5,654 bases of DNA from SpSt-1165 sp964391725 (GCA_964391725.1 CAYMNB010000091.1:1-5654); one strand, 5' to 3'. Positions 1-5,654 are shown, counted from the first letter of the stretch. Made by a program: numbers and translations. The notes: generated by a model from the letters alone, not told the origin.

Positions 1-27
1 ACCACCGCCTCGACCTATACAGCCTAA
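1..27 (+). CDS. Possible 3' end of a convergent plus-strand gene (partial)
   Basis: Reading from base 1 gives eight codons (TTASTYTA) and a TAA stop at 25-27. A second frame also stops at 29-31, so the frame is not certain. The only support is context: a hairpin with a T-tract in plus-strand orientation begins 7 nt after the stop, as expected for the end of a gene running towards the fucosidase. Too little is present to say anything about the product. Confidence 0.25.
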   Translation, partial: TTASTYTA

Positions 28-34
28 GTAAACC

Positions 35-68
35 AAAGAACCTGGGACAACAAGCCCAGGTTCTTTTT
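35..68 (+). terminator. Intrinsic terminator, plus-strand orientation, possibly bidirectional
   Basis: A perfect 12-bp stem (35-46 with 55-66) encloses an 8-nt loop. The right arm runs into a T-rich tail that ends at 68, which fits rho-independent termination of a plus-strand transcript entering from the left. On the minus strand the hairpin lies 17 nt after the fucosidase stop. It is followed there by a T-rich but interrupted stretch, so it may also end the fucosidase transcript with lower efficiency. The placement between two convergent genes is typical of a shared terminator. Confidence 0.8.
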
Positions 69-85
69 ATCAAGCAGGAAAGTGA

Positions 86-1324
86 TTAACTCAACCGCAC
101 AACTGTGTTGATGATGTCGCGCATGTCGGCGGGGATGACCAGCAGCAGGTCGTGTTCATTCTGCCAGACCATTTCCAGCGGCGTGCCGTCACGCACCAAT
201 TCGGCGTTGGTGATTGTTTCGGGCACATCTTTCAACAGCACGCAGTCGCTGACATAATCAAAGATATGCACATAGTGTACATCACCGCGGCGGGTGCTGA
301 CACTCACTGGCGTGGGCGGGATGATGCCTTTGCGGGTGTTGTATACCGATTCGCCATAGACTTGCAGCCACGAACCGATCTCACGCAGGCGGCGGGCATG
401 CACCGGCAGGATGATGCCCTCGGCGGTCGGCCCCACATTCAACAGGTAGTTGCCGCCCATGCTGGCTGATTTCACCAGGTTGTGCACCAATCTGCGGGTT
501 GATTTGTGGTCTTTGTCGCTGTTCCTGACGCCCCAGGAGTTGTTGATGGTCATGCACACTTCGATGGGCATGTCGTAAATCTCGGTGGTATTGAAGCCGA
601 CTTTGTTTTCGCCCGGCAGGTCCTGTTCAAAGCCCTGGATATCTTCGCCGGGCAGCGGTTGTTCGTGGCGGTTGTTATGGATGACGGCATGCGGCTGCAA
701 TTCATGGATCATACCATACAGGCGGTCATATTCGAAAGAACCGCCCGGCGCGAAATAAGCGTCTTTTTCGGTCATGTCATGGTGCGGCCAGTCGCCATCG
801 AACCACATAGCTGAAAGTTCTCCATAGTTGGTGCAGAGTTCACGCACCTGTCCGTGCAGGAAATCGAGGTAATCGTTCCACGCAAGGCCGCTTTCTACAC
901 GGAAGCGGTAGGCAGGGTGGTGCCAGTCTAACAGCGAAGAATAGAACCCCAACTTTACGTCGCCGCGTTTGGCGCAGGCGTTGGCGAGTTCGGCGAGGGG
1001 ATCACGCTTGAAAGGCGTGTTGGTGATTTTATAGTCGCTGAGTTGGGTGTCATACATGCTGAAGCCGTCGTGGTGGCGGCTGGTGATGATCATGTACTTT
1101 TGGCCGGCATCAGCTGCCAGGCTGACCCATTCATCGGCTTTGAATTTGACCGGGTTGAACGCGGGCACCAGTTTTTCATATTCGGCAACCGGGATGCTTT
1201 CCACATGCATGACCCATTCGCCGCTCGCCAGGATTGAGTACAATCCCCAGTGAATGAACATGCCAAAACGCACATCCTGGAACCATTGCAGGCCTTGGGG
1301 TGAGACAGGTTTTGCTTGTGTCAT
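86..1324 (-). CDS. Alpha-L-fucosidase, glycoside hydrolase family 29, cytoplasmic
   Basis: Retaining exo-glycosidase that removes terminal alpha-L-fucose from oligosaccharides (EC 3.2.1.51, or the 3.2.1.111 type). The 412 residues show the family's landmarks in order: FGMFIHWG near residue 25, RHHDGF at 83-88 lining the fucose pocket, WFDGDW at 174-179 with Asp176 as the expected nucleophile, and DIQGFEQ at 228-234 with Glu233 as the candidate acid/base. These are followed by TINNSWG at 259-265 and GGNYLLNVGP at 290-299. A short tail from about 340 probably forms the beta-sandwich domain. There is no signal peptide, so it should act inside the cell on imported substrate. Length is normal for a single-domain member. 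An in-frame TTG 12 nt upstream would add four residues, but the GGAGG ribosome site lies inside that extension, so the ATG at 1324 is chosen. The family call is firm; linkage specificity and the acid/base residue are inferred. Confidence 0.95.
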   Translation of the reverse strand: MTQAKPVSPQGLQWFQDVRFGMFIHWGLYSILASGEWVMHVESIPVAEYEKLVPAFNPVKFKADEWVSLAADAGQKYMIITSRHHDGFSMYDTQLSDYKITNTPFKRDPLAELANACAKRGDVKLGFYSSLLDWHHPAYRFRVESGLAWNDYLDFLHGQVRELCTNYGELSAMWFDGDWPHHDMTEKDAYFAPGGSFEYDRLYGMIHELQPHAVIHNNRHEQPLPGEDIQGFEQDLPGENKVGFNTTEIYDMPIEVCMTINNSWGVRNSDKDHKSTRRLVHNLVKSASMGGNYLLNVGPTAEGIILPVHARRLREIGSWLQVYGESVYNTRKGIIPPTPVSVSTRRGDVHYVHIFDYVSDCVLLKDVPETITNAELVRDGTPLEMVWQNEHDLLLVIPADMRDIINTVVRLS

Positions 1325-1329
1325 AGTTT

Positions 1330-1334
1330 CCTCC
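1330..1334 (-). promoter_or_regulatory. Ribosome binding site GGAGG that fixes the fucosidase start
   Basis: The minus strand reads GGAGG, then 5 nt (AAACT), then ATG. This near-ideal site overlaps the codons of the longer TTG-initiated reading frame, and so argues for initiation at the ATG at 1324. Confidence 0.85.
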
Positions 1335-1357
1335 AATTGGTGATGGTGATTGGTTTG

Positions 1358-1363
1358 ATTATA
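1358..1363 (-). promoter_or_regulatory. Candidate -10 box (TATAAT) for the fucosidase
   Basis: A consensus TATAAT on the minus strand lies 33 nt upstream of the fucosidase ATG, leaving a leader of about 27 nt. I see no convincing -35 hexamer at 16-18 bp spacing (ACCTTA is the best fit), so the promoter may be activator-dependent or the match may be chance. The leader also holds a GGTGAT tandem and CCAAT/ATTGG arms, which are too short to call an operator. Confidence 0.4.
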
Positions 1364-1448
1364 GCGGTTTCTGCGAAGTATAAGGTCATCATTCTATGGG
1401 ATGGAATGCACAAAATGGTGATAGCGCTGGACGTATTAAGCAGAATAG

Positions 1449-1472
1449 CCCTGAAGAAAAAGATCTCCAGGG
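1449..1472 (-). terminator. Hairpin downstream of the small membrane protein gene, weak terminator candidate
   Basis: On the minus-strand RNA a 9-bp stem, counting one G-U pair, closes a 6-nt U-rich loop 29 nt after the stop codon of the small gene. There is no uninterrupted T-tract after it, so it is a poor intrinsic terminator and may only stabilise the 3' end. The rest of the 177-nt gap between the small gene and the fucosidase holds the fucosidase -10 box and nothing else I recognise. Confidence 0.3.
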
Positions 1473-1501
1473 TTGGGGTAAAACCAGTTGAGGGGTCAGG
1501 G

Positions 1502-1726
1502 TTAGCTGAGGGCGGCGACAAACAGCATCACGCCGATGATGGCCAGCGGGATGCCGATAATAGCGCCGACCACGGTCATGGTCAACAGCACGCCGACAAA
1601 TACAAACACCAGGCTCAAAATGAATGCCAACGTGCGGCCGGTGATCTCCAAAATCCACACGACCAGGCGCCACAGGGCATAAAATGGCCACAACAGCAGG
1701 GGAACACGTTTTCTTTCATTATTCAT
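1502..1726 (-). CDS. Small membrane protein with two predicted TM segments, function unknown
   Basis: A 74-residue, very hydrophobic protein that I cannot assign to a named function. The N-terminus carries basic and polar residues (MNNERKR), followed by an aromatic, possibly interfacial stretch (LLLWPFYALWRLVVW, about 9-23). A hydrophobic run from about 31 to 71 is broken near residue 52 by VGAIIGIPLAIIG and reads as two closely packed helices. The Gly/Pro-rich centre suggests a tight hairpin in the membrane. An in-frame ATG eight codons upstream (at 1750) is possible. The ATG at 1726 is preferred because GGAAGG sits 9 nt before it, and this site would be internal to the longer form. The gene lies alone after the strong terminator at 1799-1833, so it should have its own promoter in 1750-1800; no clear promoter is visible there. 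That it is a real gene is supported by the ribosome site and the membrane-protein composition. Confidence 0.7.
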   Translation of the reverse strand: MNNERKRVPLLLWPFYALWRLVVWILEITGRTLAFILSLVFVFVGVLLTMTVVGAIIGIPLAIIGVMLFVAALS

Positions 1727-1735
1727 TGCAATTTT

Positions 1736-1741
1736 CCTTCC
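1736..1741 (-). promoter_or_regulatory. Ribosome binding site GGAAGG of the small membrane protein
   Basis: GGAAGG lies 9 nt upstream of the ATG at 1726 on the minus strand. The alternative ATG at 1750 has only a weak GAG in front, so this site decides the start. Confidence 0.6.
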
Positions 1742-1798
1742 AGTCTTCATTCGTTCTCATAATCAAATACGTAAACAGATGCGAAAAGGTTGTAAGGA

Positions 1799-1833
1799 AT
1801 AAAAAAACGACAGCGGTGGCTGCCGCTGTCGTT
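1799..1833 (-). terminator. Strong intrinsic terminator of the amidohydrolase transcript
   Basis: On the minus strand a perfect 11-bp GC-rich stem (1823-1833 with 1806-1816) has a 6-nt loop and runs directly into seven consecutive T. It begins 24 nt after the amidohydrolase stop codon. It should end the transcript from the amidohydrolase promoter, and any readthrough from the transporter genes. Confidence 0.93.
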
Positions 1834-1857
1834 GGTAATAATCAATCAGTTTAGGCG

Positions 1858-3057
1858 TTAGAGAACGCGTTCGCCGTCGATGAAGACCATTTCGGGTGCT
1901 GAGAGGAAGTCTAACGGATGGCCGGGCAGCACCACCAGGTCAGCGTCTTTGCCAACCTCGAGCGAACCCACGCGGTCCGCCACACCGATGATCTCAGCGG
2001 CATTGATGGTGATGGCTTTGAGGGCTTCTTCCACAGGCATGCCCTCGCGGGCAGCCAGGGCGGCGTTGATGGCGAGGAATTTCACCCCCGACATTTCGTC
2101 GGTCTGGATGGCGACCTTGACGCCGGCTTTGGCAAGAATGCCGGGGTTTTTGGGGGTCATTCCGCGCATTTCGAACTTGGGGCGTGACATGAGGGCGGGC
2201 CCGACAGTGACGGGCACCTTCTTTTCAGCGAGGATATCAGCGATTTTGTAACCCTCGGTGCAGTGTTCGATGGTGTAATCGAGGTTGAATTCTTCGCAGA
2301 TGCGAATGGCGGTGATGATGTCATCCGCGCGGTGAGCGTGAATGCGTGCCTTTAATTCGCGCTTGATGACCCTGACCAGTGCTTCCATCTTGAGATTGCG
2401 TTCGGGCTCTGTGGGACGTTTGGCTTCCTTTTCACCATCGGCGGCTTTCTTTTCGTACTCAGCCAAATCTGTCTCGTATTTCTCCTGTTTGTTCATGAAG
2501 TTCTGCGCCTCATAGAGGGCGTTGCGCAGCACGGCAGCGTTGCCCATGCGGGTGGAAGGCAGGCGTTTCTGGCCGCCGTACACGCGGCGGGGATTTTCGC
2601 CCAGCGCCATCTTCATCCCGGCGGGTTCGAGCAAGATCATCTGTTCCACCGTTGATTTGGGCTGTGTTTTGACACAAATCCACATACCACCGATGACATT
2701 GGCAGAGCCGGGACCGGTCAGCACTGTGGTGATGCCATTGGCCACCAACTCAGGCCAGGCCATGTCATCCGGGTTGAGAGCATCCAGCGCACGCAGATGG
2801 GGGGTGACGGGGTCGGTCATTTCATTGCCGTCAGCATGATCCCAGCCGATGCCATCTGAAAAAATGCCAGTGTGGCAGTGGGCGTCGACAAAACCAGGTG
2901 TGATGGTTTTGCCGGTGGCGTCGATGACGGTCGCGTCTTCAGGAATGGCGACATCCGTACCAATGGCGGTAATTTTGCCTTTGTCAAACAGAATGGTGCC
3001 ATGTTCGATGGTGCCCTGGGTGATGGTCATGATGGTTGCATTGGTTAAAGCGTACAT
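1858..3057 (-). CDS. Metal-dependent amidohydrolase, imidazolonepropionase-like, substrate unknown
   Basis: Probable cytoplasmic hydrolase of the amidohydrolase superfamily, with 399 residues and no signal peptide. The N-terminal beta-sandwich part (about 1-52) leads into the metal motif DAHCH at 58-62 (His60, His62). Further expected metal or catalytic residues are in RIHAHRADD (His240, His242), IEHCTEGY (His265) and IQTDE (Asp320). The C-terminus closes with VGSLEVGKDADLVVL (about 363-377), a signature of this superfamily. HAHRADDI followed by EHCTEGY is typical of a subgroup often annotated as imidazolonepropionase-like or simply amidohydrolase, for which I know no firm physiological substrate. 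A Lys/Glu-rich stretch at about 183-222 looks like a surface helical insert. A GTG nine codons upstream would extend the protein, but AAGGAG lies 5 nt before the ATG at 3057, so that start is used. The gene has its own promoter and a putative operator, and follows the transporters without a clear terminator, so some co-transcription is likely. True HutI is unlikely because no other histidine-degradation gene is present. Confidence 0.88.
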   Translation of the reverse strand: MYALTNATIMTITQGTIEHGTILFDKGKITAIGTDVAIPEDATVIDATGKTITPGFVDAHCHTGIFSDGIGWDHADGNEMTDPVTPHLRALDALNPDDMAWPELVANGITTVLTGPGSANVIGGMWICVKTQPKSTVEQMILLEPAGMKMALGENPRRVYGGQKRLPSTRMGNAAVLRNALYEAQNFMNKQEKYETDLAEYEKKAADGEKEAKRPTEPERNLKMEALVRVIKRELKARIHAHRADDIITAIRICEEFNLDYTIEHCTEGYKIADILAEKKVPVTVGPALMSRPKFEMRGMTPKNPGILAKAGVKVAIQTDEMSGVKFLAINAALAAREGMPVEEALKAITINAAEIIGVADRVGSLEVGKDADLVVLPGHPLDFLSAPEMVFIDGERVL

Positions 3058-3062
3058 AATTT

Positions 3063-3068
3063 CTCCTT
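3063..3068 (-). promoter_or_regulatory. Ribosome binding site AAGGAG that fixes the amidohydrolase start
   Basis: AAGGAG on the minus strand is followed by AAATT and then the ATG at 3057. It lies within the codons of the longer GTG-initiated frame, which makes that longer start unlikely. Confidence 0.85.
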
Positions 3069-3078
3069 CAATAATAGA

Positions 3079-3108
3079 TTTCACAGGACTCGATAGATTC
3101 CTGTGAAA
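3079..3108. promoter_or_regulatory. Perfect 10-bp inverted repeat, putative operator of the amidohydrolase
   Basis: TTTCACAGGA (3079-3088) and its exact reverse complement (3099-3108) are separated by 10 bp, so the centres of the half-sites lie two helical turns apart. The repeat covers the predicted transcription start (about 3105) and ends 10 bp before the ribosome site, a position where a bound dimeric repressor would block transcription. As RNA it could instead fold into a 10-bp leader hairpin. No T-tract follows on the minus strand, so it is not a normal terminator. The regulator is not in the window. Confidence 0.6.
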
Positions 3109-3111
3109 GTA

Positions 3112-3140
3112 ATCATATCATTTTCAGCCTGGTGTGTTCA
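3112..3140 (-). promoter_or_regulatory. Candidate sigma70-type promoter for the amidohydrolase
   Basis: On the minus strand, TGAACA (3140-3135, 4 of 6 matches to TTGACA) is followed after exactly 17 bp by TATGAT (3117-3112, 5 of 6 matches to TATAAT). Transcription would start near 3105, giving a leader of about 48 nt that carries the inverted repeat and ribosome site. Its place in the gap between the transporter stop and the amidohydrolase supports it. Confidence 0.55.
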
Positions 3141-3162
3141 GGCGTGCGCAAAATGAAAAACC

Positions 3163-4362
3163 TCAGCCCTGTATTTTGGTGCGATGGCTGGGGATGGCGA
3201 GGTTGAGCAGGAAGTAACTGAAAGCAGCGGTGAGTACCAGTGCCATCAGGGCAAAAATGATATTGGATGGGTTGGTGAACTCTAACAGGCGGCCGAGGAT
3301 CAGCGGGAAGAACAGAGCGCCGGAGGATGCACCGATGAAGAGCCAGCTTGAGATGGTGGCGGTTACCTCCATCAATTCTTCGGTCAGCGCAAAAGCCAGC
3401 GGAAAGATTGGCGCCATGCAAGTGCCCAACAAAAAAGAACCGATCAGCAGGATCAGCCAATTGCTTCCGCCGGCGAGAATAAGCAGCAGGCTGAGAAAAC
3501 ATCCGGTTATCAGGAACCACAGCAAACGACGGGCAGTGAAATGCGCGCTGAGTGGGATGGAAATCAATCTTCCGGCCATGATGGCGATCCAGAAAGCGGA
3601 AGTTAACTGGTAGGAGCGGCTGAGTTGGTCAAGCGGCAGGCGCACCTGGGCATAGGTGGTCAGCCAACTGCCGAAACCGATCTCTGCTCCGACATAGAAA
3701 AAGAGAAACAAGGCGATCAAAAAGATGAGGCGGTGGAATTCCTTTATTGTTCTTGGCGCGATGGCTTGCGGATTGGCGGGTGTGATCTGGCGGATGGGAG
3801 GGCTTTGGATAAGTAATGCCAGCGGAGCCAGCGCGATGAAGGCGAGAGCACTAATCCACCAGATCCAGGCGAACCCGTTGGTGACAGACAGCAGGCTGCT
3901 GACCAGCAGCGGCGCGGTGAAGGCACCGACGCCGAAGAAGAAATGGGTCAGGTTTAACGCCGGTCCCGGTTTCTCTACATACATCCAGATGGTCAGGGTG
4001 TTGACGCCCAGAATGACCAGGCCGCGGCTGATACCCCAGAAGAAAAAGATGATCAGCAAAGCGACCAATGATTGCATGAATGGAATGATGGAAAGCACCA
4101 GGGCGGTTGCCAGCAGCGAGATCCCCAAAACGAGATGGCCTTTGTATTTATCATAGAGGCGGCCGCCAAACAGATTGGCGACCATGAAGCCAAGCGATGA
4201 GGTAGTGATGACCAGACCGGTCTGGCTGAGAGAAGCTCCGGTGAGGGTAGTTAACTGGGGCATGACCGCACCGCGCGTGGCAAGAATCCACCCCATCAGG
4301 GCTGTGGCCAGAAAATACAGGCCGCTCTGTACGTATCTGAGGCGGTTATTGGGTAAGTTCAT
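3163..4362 (-). CDS. MFS transporter, NaGLT1/MFSD4-like, second of a tandem pair
   Basis: Integral membrane transporter of 399 residues with the length and hydrophobic pattern of a 12-helix major facilitator protein. The loop between helices 2 and 3 has motif A as GGRLYDKYKGH (66-76). Helix 5 begins with NLTHFFFGVGA (137-147), and the second half begins with FFFYVGAEIGFGSW (220-233), whose Glu227 is buried. The HFFFGVGA pattern is shared with the NaGLT1/MFSD4 group, which includes sugar carriers, so a sugar or similar polar solute is plausible but unproven. The C-terminus is a short basic tail (SHRTKIQG). The ATG lies inside the end of the upstream paralogue, a 17-nt overlap. Only a weak ribosome site precedes it, which suggests translational coupling. 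The fucosidase further downstream hints at fucosides or fucose, but FucP itself is not clearly recognisable here. Confidence 0.9.
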   Translation of the reverse strand: MNLPNNRLRYVQSGLYFLATALMGWILATRGAVMPQLTTLTGASLSQTGLVITTSSLGFMVANLFGGRLYDKYKGHLVLGISLLATALVLSIIPFMQSLVALLIIFFFWGISRGLVILGVNTLTIWMYVEKPGPALNLTHFFFGVGAFTAPLLVSSLLSVTNGFAWIWWISALAFIALAPLALLIQSPPIRQITPANPQAIAPRTIKEFHRLIFLIALFLFFYVGAEIGFGSWLTTYAQVRLPLDQLSRSYQLTSAFWIAIMAGRLISIPLSAHFTARRLLWFLITGCFLSLLLILAGGSNWLILLIGSFLLGTCMAPIFPLAFALTEELMEVTATISSWLFIGASSGALFFPLILGRLLEFTNPSNIIFALMALVLTAAFSYFLLNLAIPSHRTKIQG

Positions 4363-5551
4363 AAGCCGTGATCCGGTCCTTCTGCTGGATATTCAGGTTG
4401 ATGACCAGCCAGCTGACCACCTGCACGCCAATCATTGCGCCCAGGATGATCATCACTGAGAAGATATTGCCTTCAAAGAATTGGGCGATCAACCAGGGAA
4501 TGACCATGCCACTGATGCTGATGCCCAGGTAGAAGTAACTGGTGATGCGGCCGGTGAGTTTTAGTTGCTGTTCTGCAAAGATCAGCAGGGTAGGGAAGGT
4601 AGATGCTTGCGCGAGGCCCAGAATAATAGAGCCGGCCCACACCGCACTTAATGATTGGCGGAAAAGTAGAATGGTGCTGATGGCGATGACGGCGCCTGCC
4701 AGGTTGATGGTGATGATGGCGCGTGGCTTCAGGCGTGCAGCAATTGGAATGGCCAGCAGACGTCCGAGGGTCAACATACTCCAATAGATGGAATTGATCT
4801 CGTAGGCGGTTGCAGTAGTGTTGCCATTGGTCAACCGCTGGATGTATGACACGATGTAGGTGCCGAAGTTGGATTCGACCGCTACATAGAACATGAAAAA
4901 AGCCACCAGCAGCCAGATCAAGCCGGTGCGGTTGGCGGCTCTTGATACACTTACATTGCTTTCCTTGGTTTCTGCGCGGATTTGCGGGCTTTTGACGAGG
5001 GTTAACATCAGGATGGCGGGAATCATCAAGGCTGCCAGGGTCCAGTAGGACCAGTAAATATCACCGGTGGCGAGGATGAAGCGCCCGATCATCAAGGGTG
5101 AGATCGCCGCGCCGACACCGAAAAAGAAATGCAGCGCGTTCATGTAGGGTCCGCCCTGGTCGCCATGCACCCAGGTGATGAGGGTGTTGGAGCCGAGATC
5201 AATCAGGCTCATAGCGAGTGCGGTGAAGAAGAAAACCACCGCCATCAACCAGACGGTACCAATCAGGGGTGTTACAGCCAGGGTGATCAACAGCACCACA
5301 AAGCAGGCACTGATGATGCGATGGCCCGGCAACCGGTCAAACAGCCAGCCCCCCAGGTAGGAGCCAGCCAGAAAACCGAAGGAAGCCACGACGAAAATGA
5401 CCGCGAATTGATCCATCGATGAATGGGTGCGTTCGATGAGGTTGGGCAGGTGAGGGCCGTTGGAAACCATCACCAGACCAAGACAGATGAAACCGAGGTA
5501 ATAAGCCAGGGTTTGCAGGAGTTGTTCGCGGGGGAGTTCTTTGAGTTTCAT
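4346..5551 (-). CDS. MFS transporter, NaGLT1/MFSD4-like, first of a tandem pair
   Basis: Major facilitator protein of 401 residues, paralogous to the next gene. It carries motif A as GGWLFDRLPGHR (67-78), MNALHFFFGVGA (137-148) at helix 5, and a second-half start FFMFYVAVESNFGTY (218-232) with Glu226 matching Glu227 of the paralogue. Both also share NTL at the end of helix 4 and KSPQIR/QSPPIR before the central cytoplasmic loop, here a charged linker at about 187-209. The two proteins differ clearly elsewhere, so this is an old duplication rather than a recent one. AAGGA lies 6 nt before the ATG at 5551, which also overlaps the stop of the upstream gene as ATGA. Substrate unknown: sugar uptake or efflux are both possible. 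The pair could work separately on two solutes or, less likely, together. Confidence 0.9.
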   Translation of the reverse strand: MKLKELPREQLLQTLAYYLGFICLGLVMVSNGPHLPNLIERTHSSMDQFAVIFVVASFGFLAGSYLGGWLFDRLPGHRIISACFVVLLITLAVTPLIGTVWLMAVVFFFTALAMSLIDLGSNTLITWVHGDQGGPYMNALHFFFGVGAAISPLMIGRFILATGDIYWSYWTLAALMIPAILMLTLVKSPQIRAETKESNVSVSRAANRTGLIWLLVAFFMFYVAVESNFGTYIVSYIQRLTNGNTTATAYEINSIYWSMLTLGRLLAIPIAARLKPRAIITINLAGAVIAISTILLFRQSLSAVWAGSIILGLAQASTFPTLLIFAEQQLKLTGRITSYFYLGISISGMVIPWLIAQFFEGNIFSVMIILGAMIGVQVVSWLVINLNIQQKDRITAYELTQ

Positions 5552-5654
5552 GGCGTTTCCTTGTGTATCTGACGAGTACGGTTCAATAATATGAGAAAAA
5601 GCAGCAGGCCGATGGCGGCAGCACTGATATGGATAACATGCATCCAGGGCGGGC
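5548..5654 (-). CDS. C-terminal end of an unidentified membrane protein (partial)
   Basis: The last 34 codons of a gene that continues beyond the window edge. The visible part starts PPWMHVIHIS, continues as one clear transmembrane helix (about residues 6-23), and ends with a basic, probably cytoplasmic tail (NRTRQIHKETP). Its TGA shares bases with the ATG of the first MFS gene (ATGA, 4-nt overlap), and the AAGGA ribosome site of that gene lies inside this tail. The overlap makes it very likely a real gene in the same operon. The His pair at the mouth of the helix faintly recalls the last helices of heme A synthase (CtaA/COX15), but the fragment is too short to assign; a transporter is equally possible. 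Confidence 0.6.
   Translation of the reverse strand, partial: PPWMHVIHISAAAIGLLLFLILLNRTRQIHKETP

Noticed and set aside
152..814. Open plus-strand frames at 152-469 and 506-814 inside the fucosidase
   Set aside because: They are antisense to a gene with clear family motifs, have no ribosome site, and show no recognisable domain.
1333..1353. CCAAT/ATTGG arms and a GGTGAT tandem in the fucosidase leader, possible operator
   Set aside because: The arms are only 5 bp and the tandem only two copies, which is expected by chance.
1316..1762. A 148-codon plus-strand frame covering the small membrane protein gene
   Set aside because: The protein would be low-complexity and rich in His, Gln and Asp, as expected when the complement of a hydrophobic coding strand is read. 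The minus-strand gene has a ribosome site and membrane-protein character.
1858..3057. Calling the amidohydrolase a true imidazolonepropionase (HutI)
   Set aside because: The HAHRADDI and EHCTEGY motifs point to a different subgroup, and no histidine-degradation gene is nearby.
3126..3144. Short GCCTG/CAGGC hairpin after the transporter genes as a terminator
   Set aside because: The stem is only 5 bp with no T-tract, and it overlaps the -35 box of the amidohydrolase promoter.
3725..4156. A 143-codon plus-strand frame opposite an MFS gene, and similar frames at 1880-2251, 2522-2839 and 5129-5422
   Set aside because: All lie opposite well-supported genes and have no ribosome site or family resemblance.
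1..5654. tRNA, rRNA, CRISPR array, insertion sequence, riboswitch or a new multi-gene defence-like system
   Set aside because: No tandem repeats, transposase, cloverleaf or unusual gene cluster was seen; the genes are ordinary metabolic and transport functions.

Overview
This is a compact bacterial window whose recognisable genes all lie on the minus strand. There is no mobile element, CRISPR array or RNA gene that I can support. Start sites have Shine-Dalgarno sequences (GGAGG, AAGGAG), and one intrinsic terminator has a textbook form. The mix of a cytoplasmic GH29 fucosidase, a metal-dependent amidohydrolase and NaGLT1/MFSD4-type sugar transporters suggests a heterotrophic, carbohydrate-using bacterium. 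Chloroflexota (Anaerolineae-like) is my best guess, but it rests on protein style alone and is weak.

Right to left, in the direction of transcription: the window opens inside the 3' end of a membrane-protein gene (5548-5654). Its stop codon overlaps the start of an MFS transporter (4346-5551) in an ATGA junction. That transporter overlaps a second, paralogous MFS transporter (3163-4362) by 17 nt, so the three genes look translationally coupled. A 105-nt gap follows, with a good sigma70-like promoter and a perfect 10-bp inverted repeat lying across the predicted transcription start. It leads into an amidohydrolase (1858-3057) that ends at a strong intrinsic terminator (1799-1833).

Beyond the terminator is a lone gene for a 74-residue membrane protein (1502-1726), then a gap with a weak hairpin. 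Next comes a GH29 alpha-L-fucosidase (86-1324) with its own consensus -10 box and a strong ribosome site. At the far left a 12-bp hairpin with a T-tract reads as a plus-strand terminator. It probably ends a convergent gene of which only the last codons lie in the window, and it may serve both strands.

How the genes work together is mostly inference. The fucosidase would release fucose from imported oligosaccharides inside the cell, and the two MFS proteins are of a type that carries sugars, so a glycan-use function is plausible. The fucosidase has its own promoter, however, and no fucose-catabolic gene is visible. Three start codons are better placed downstream of the longest reading frame, because the Shine-Dalgarno sequence falls inside the longer version. 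I found no clear new system. The most informative features are the putative operator of the amidohydrolase and the coupled transporter pair.
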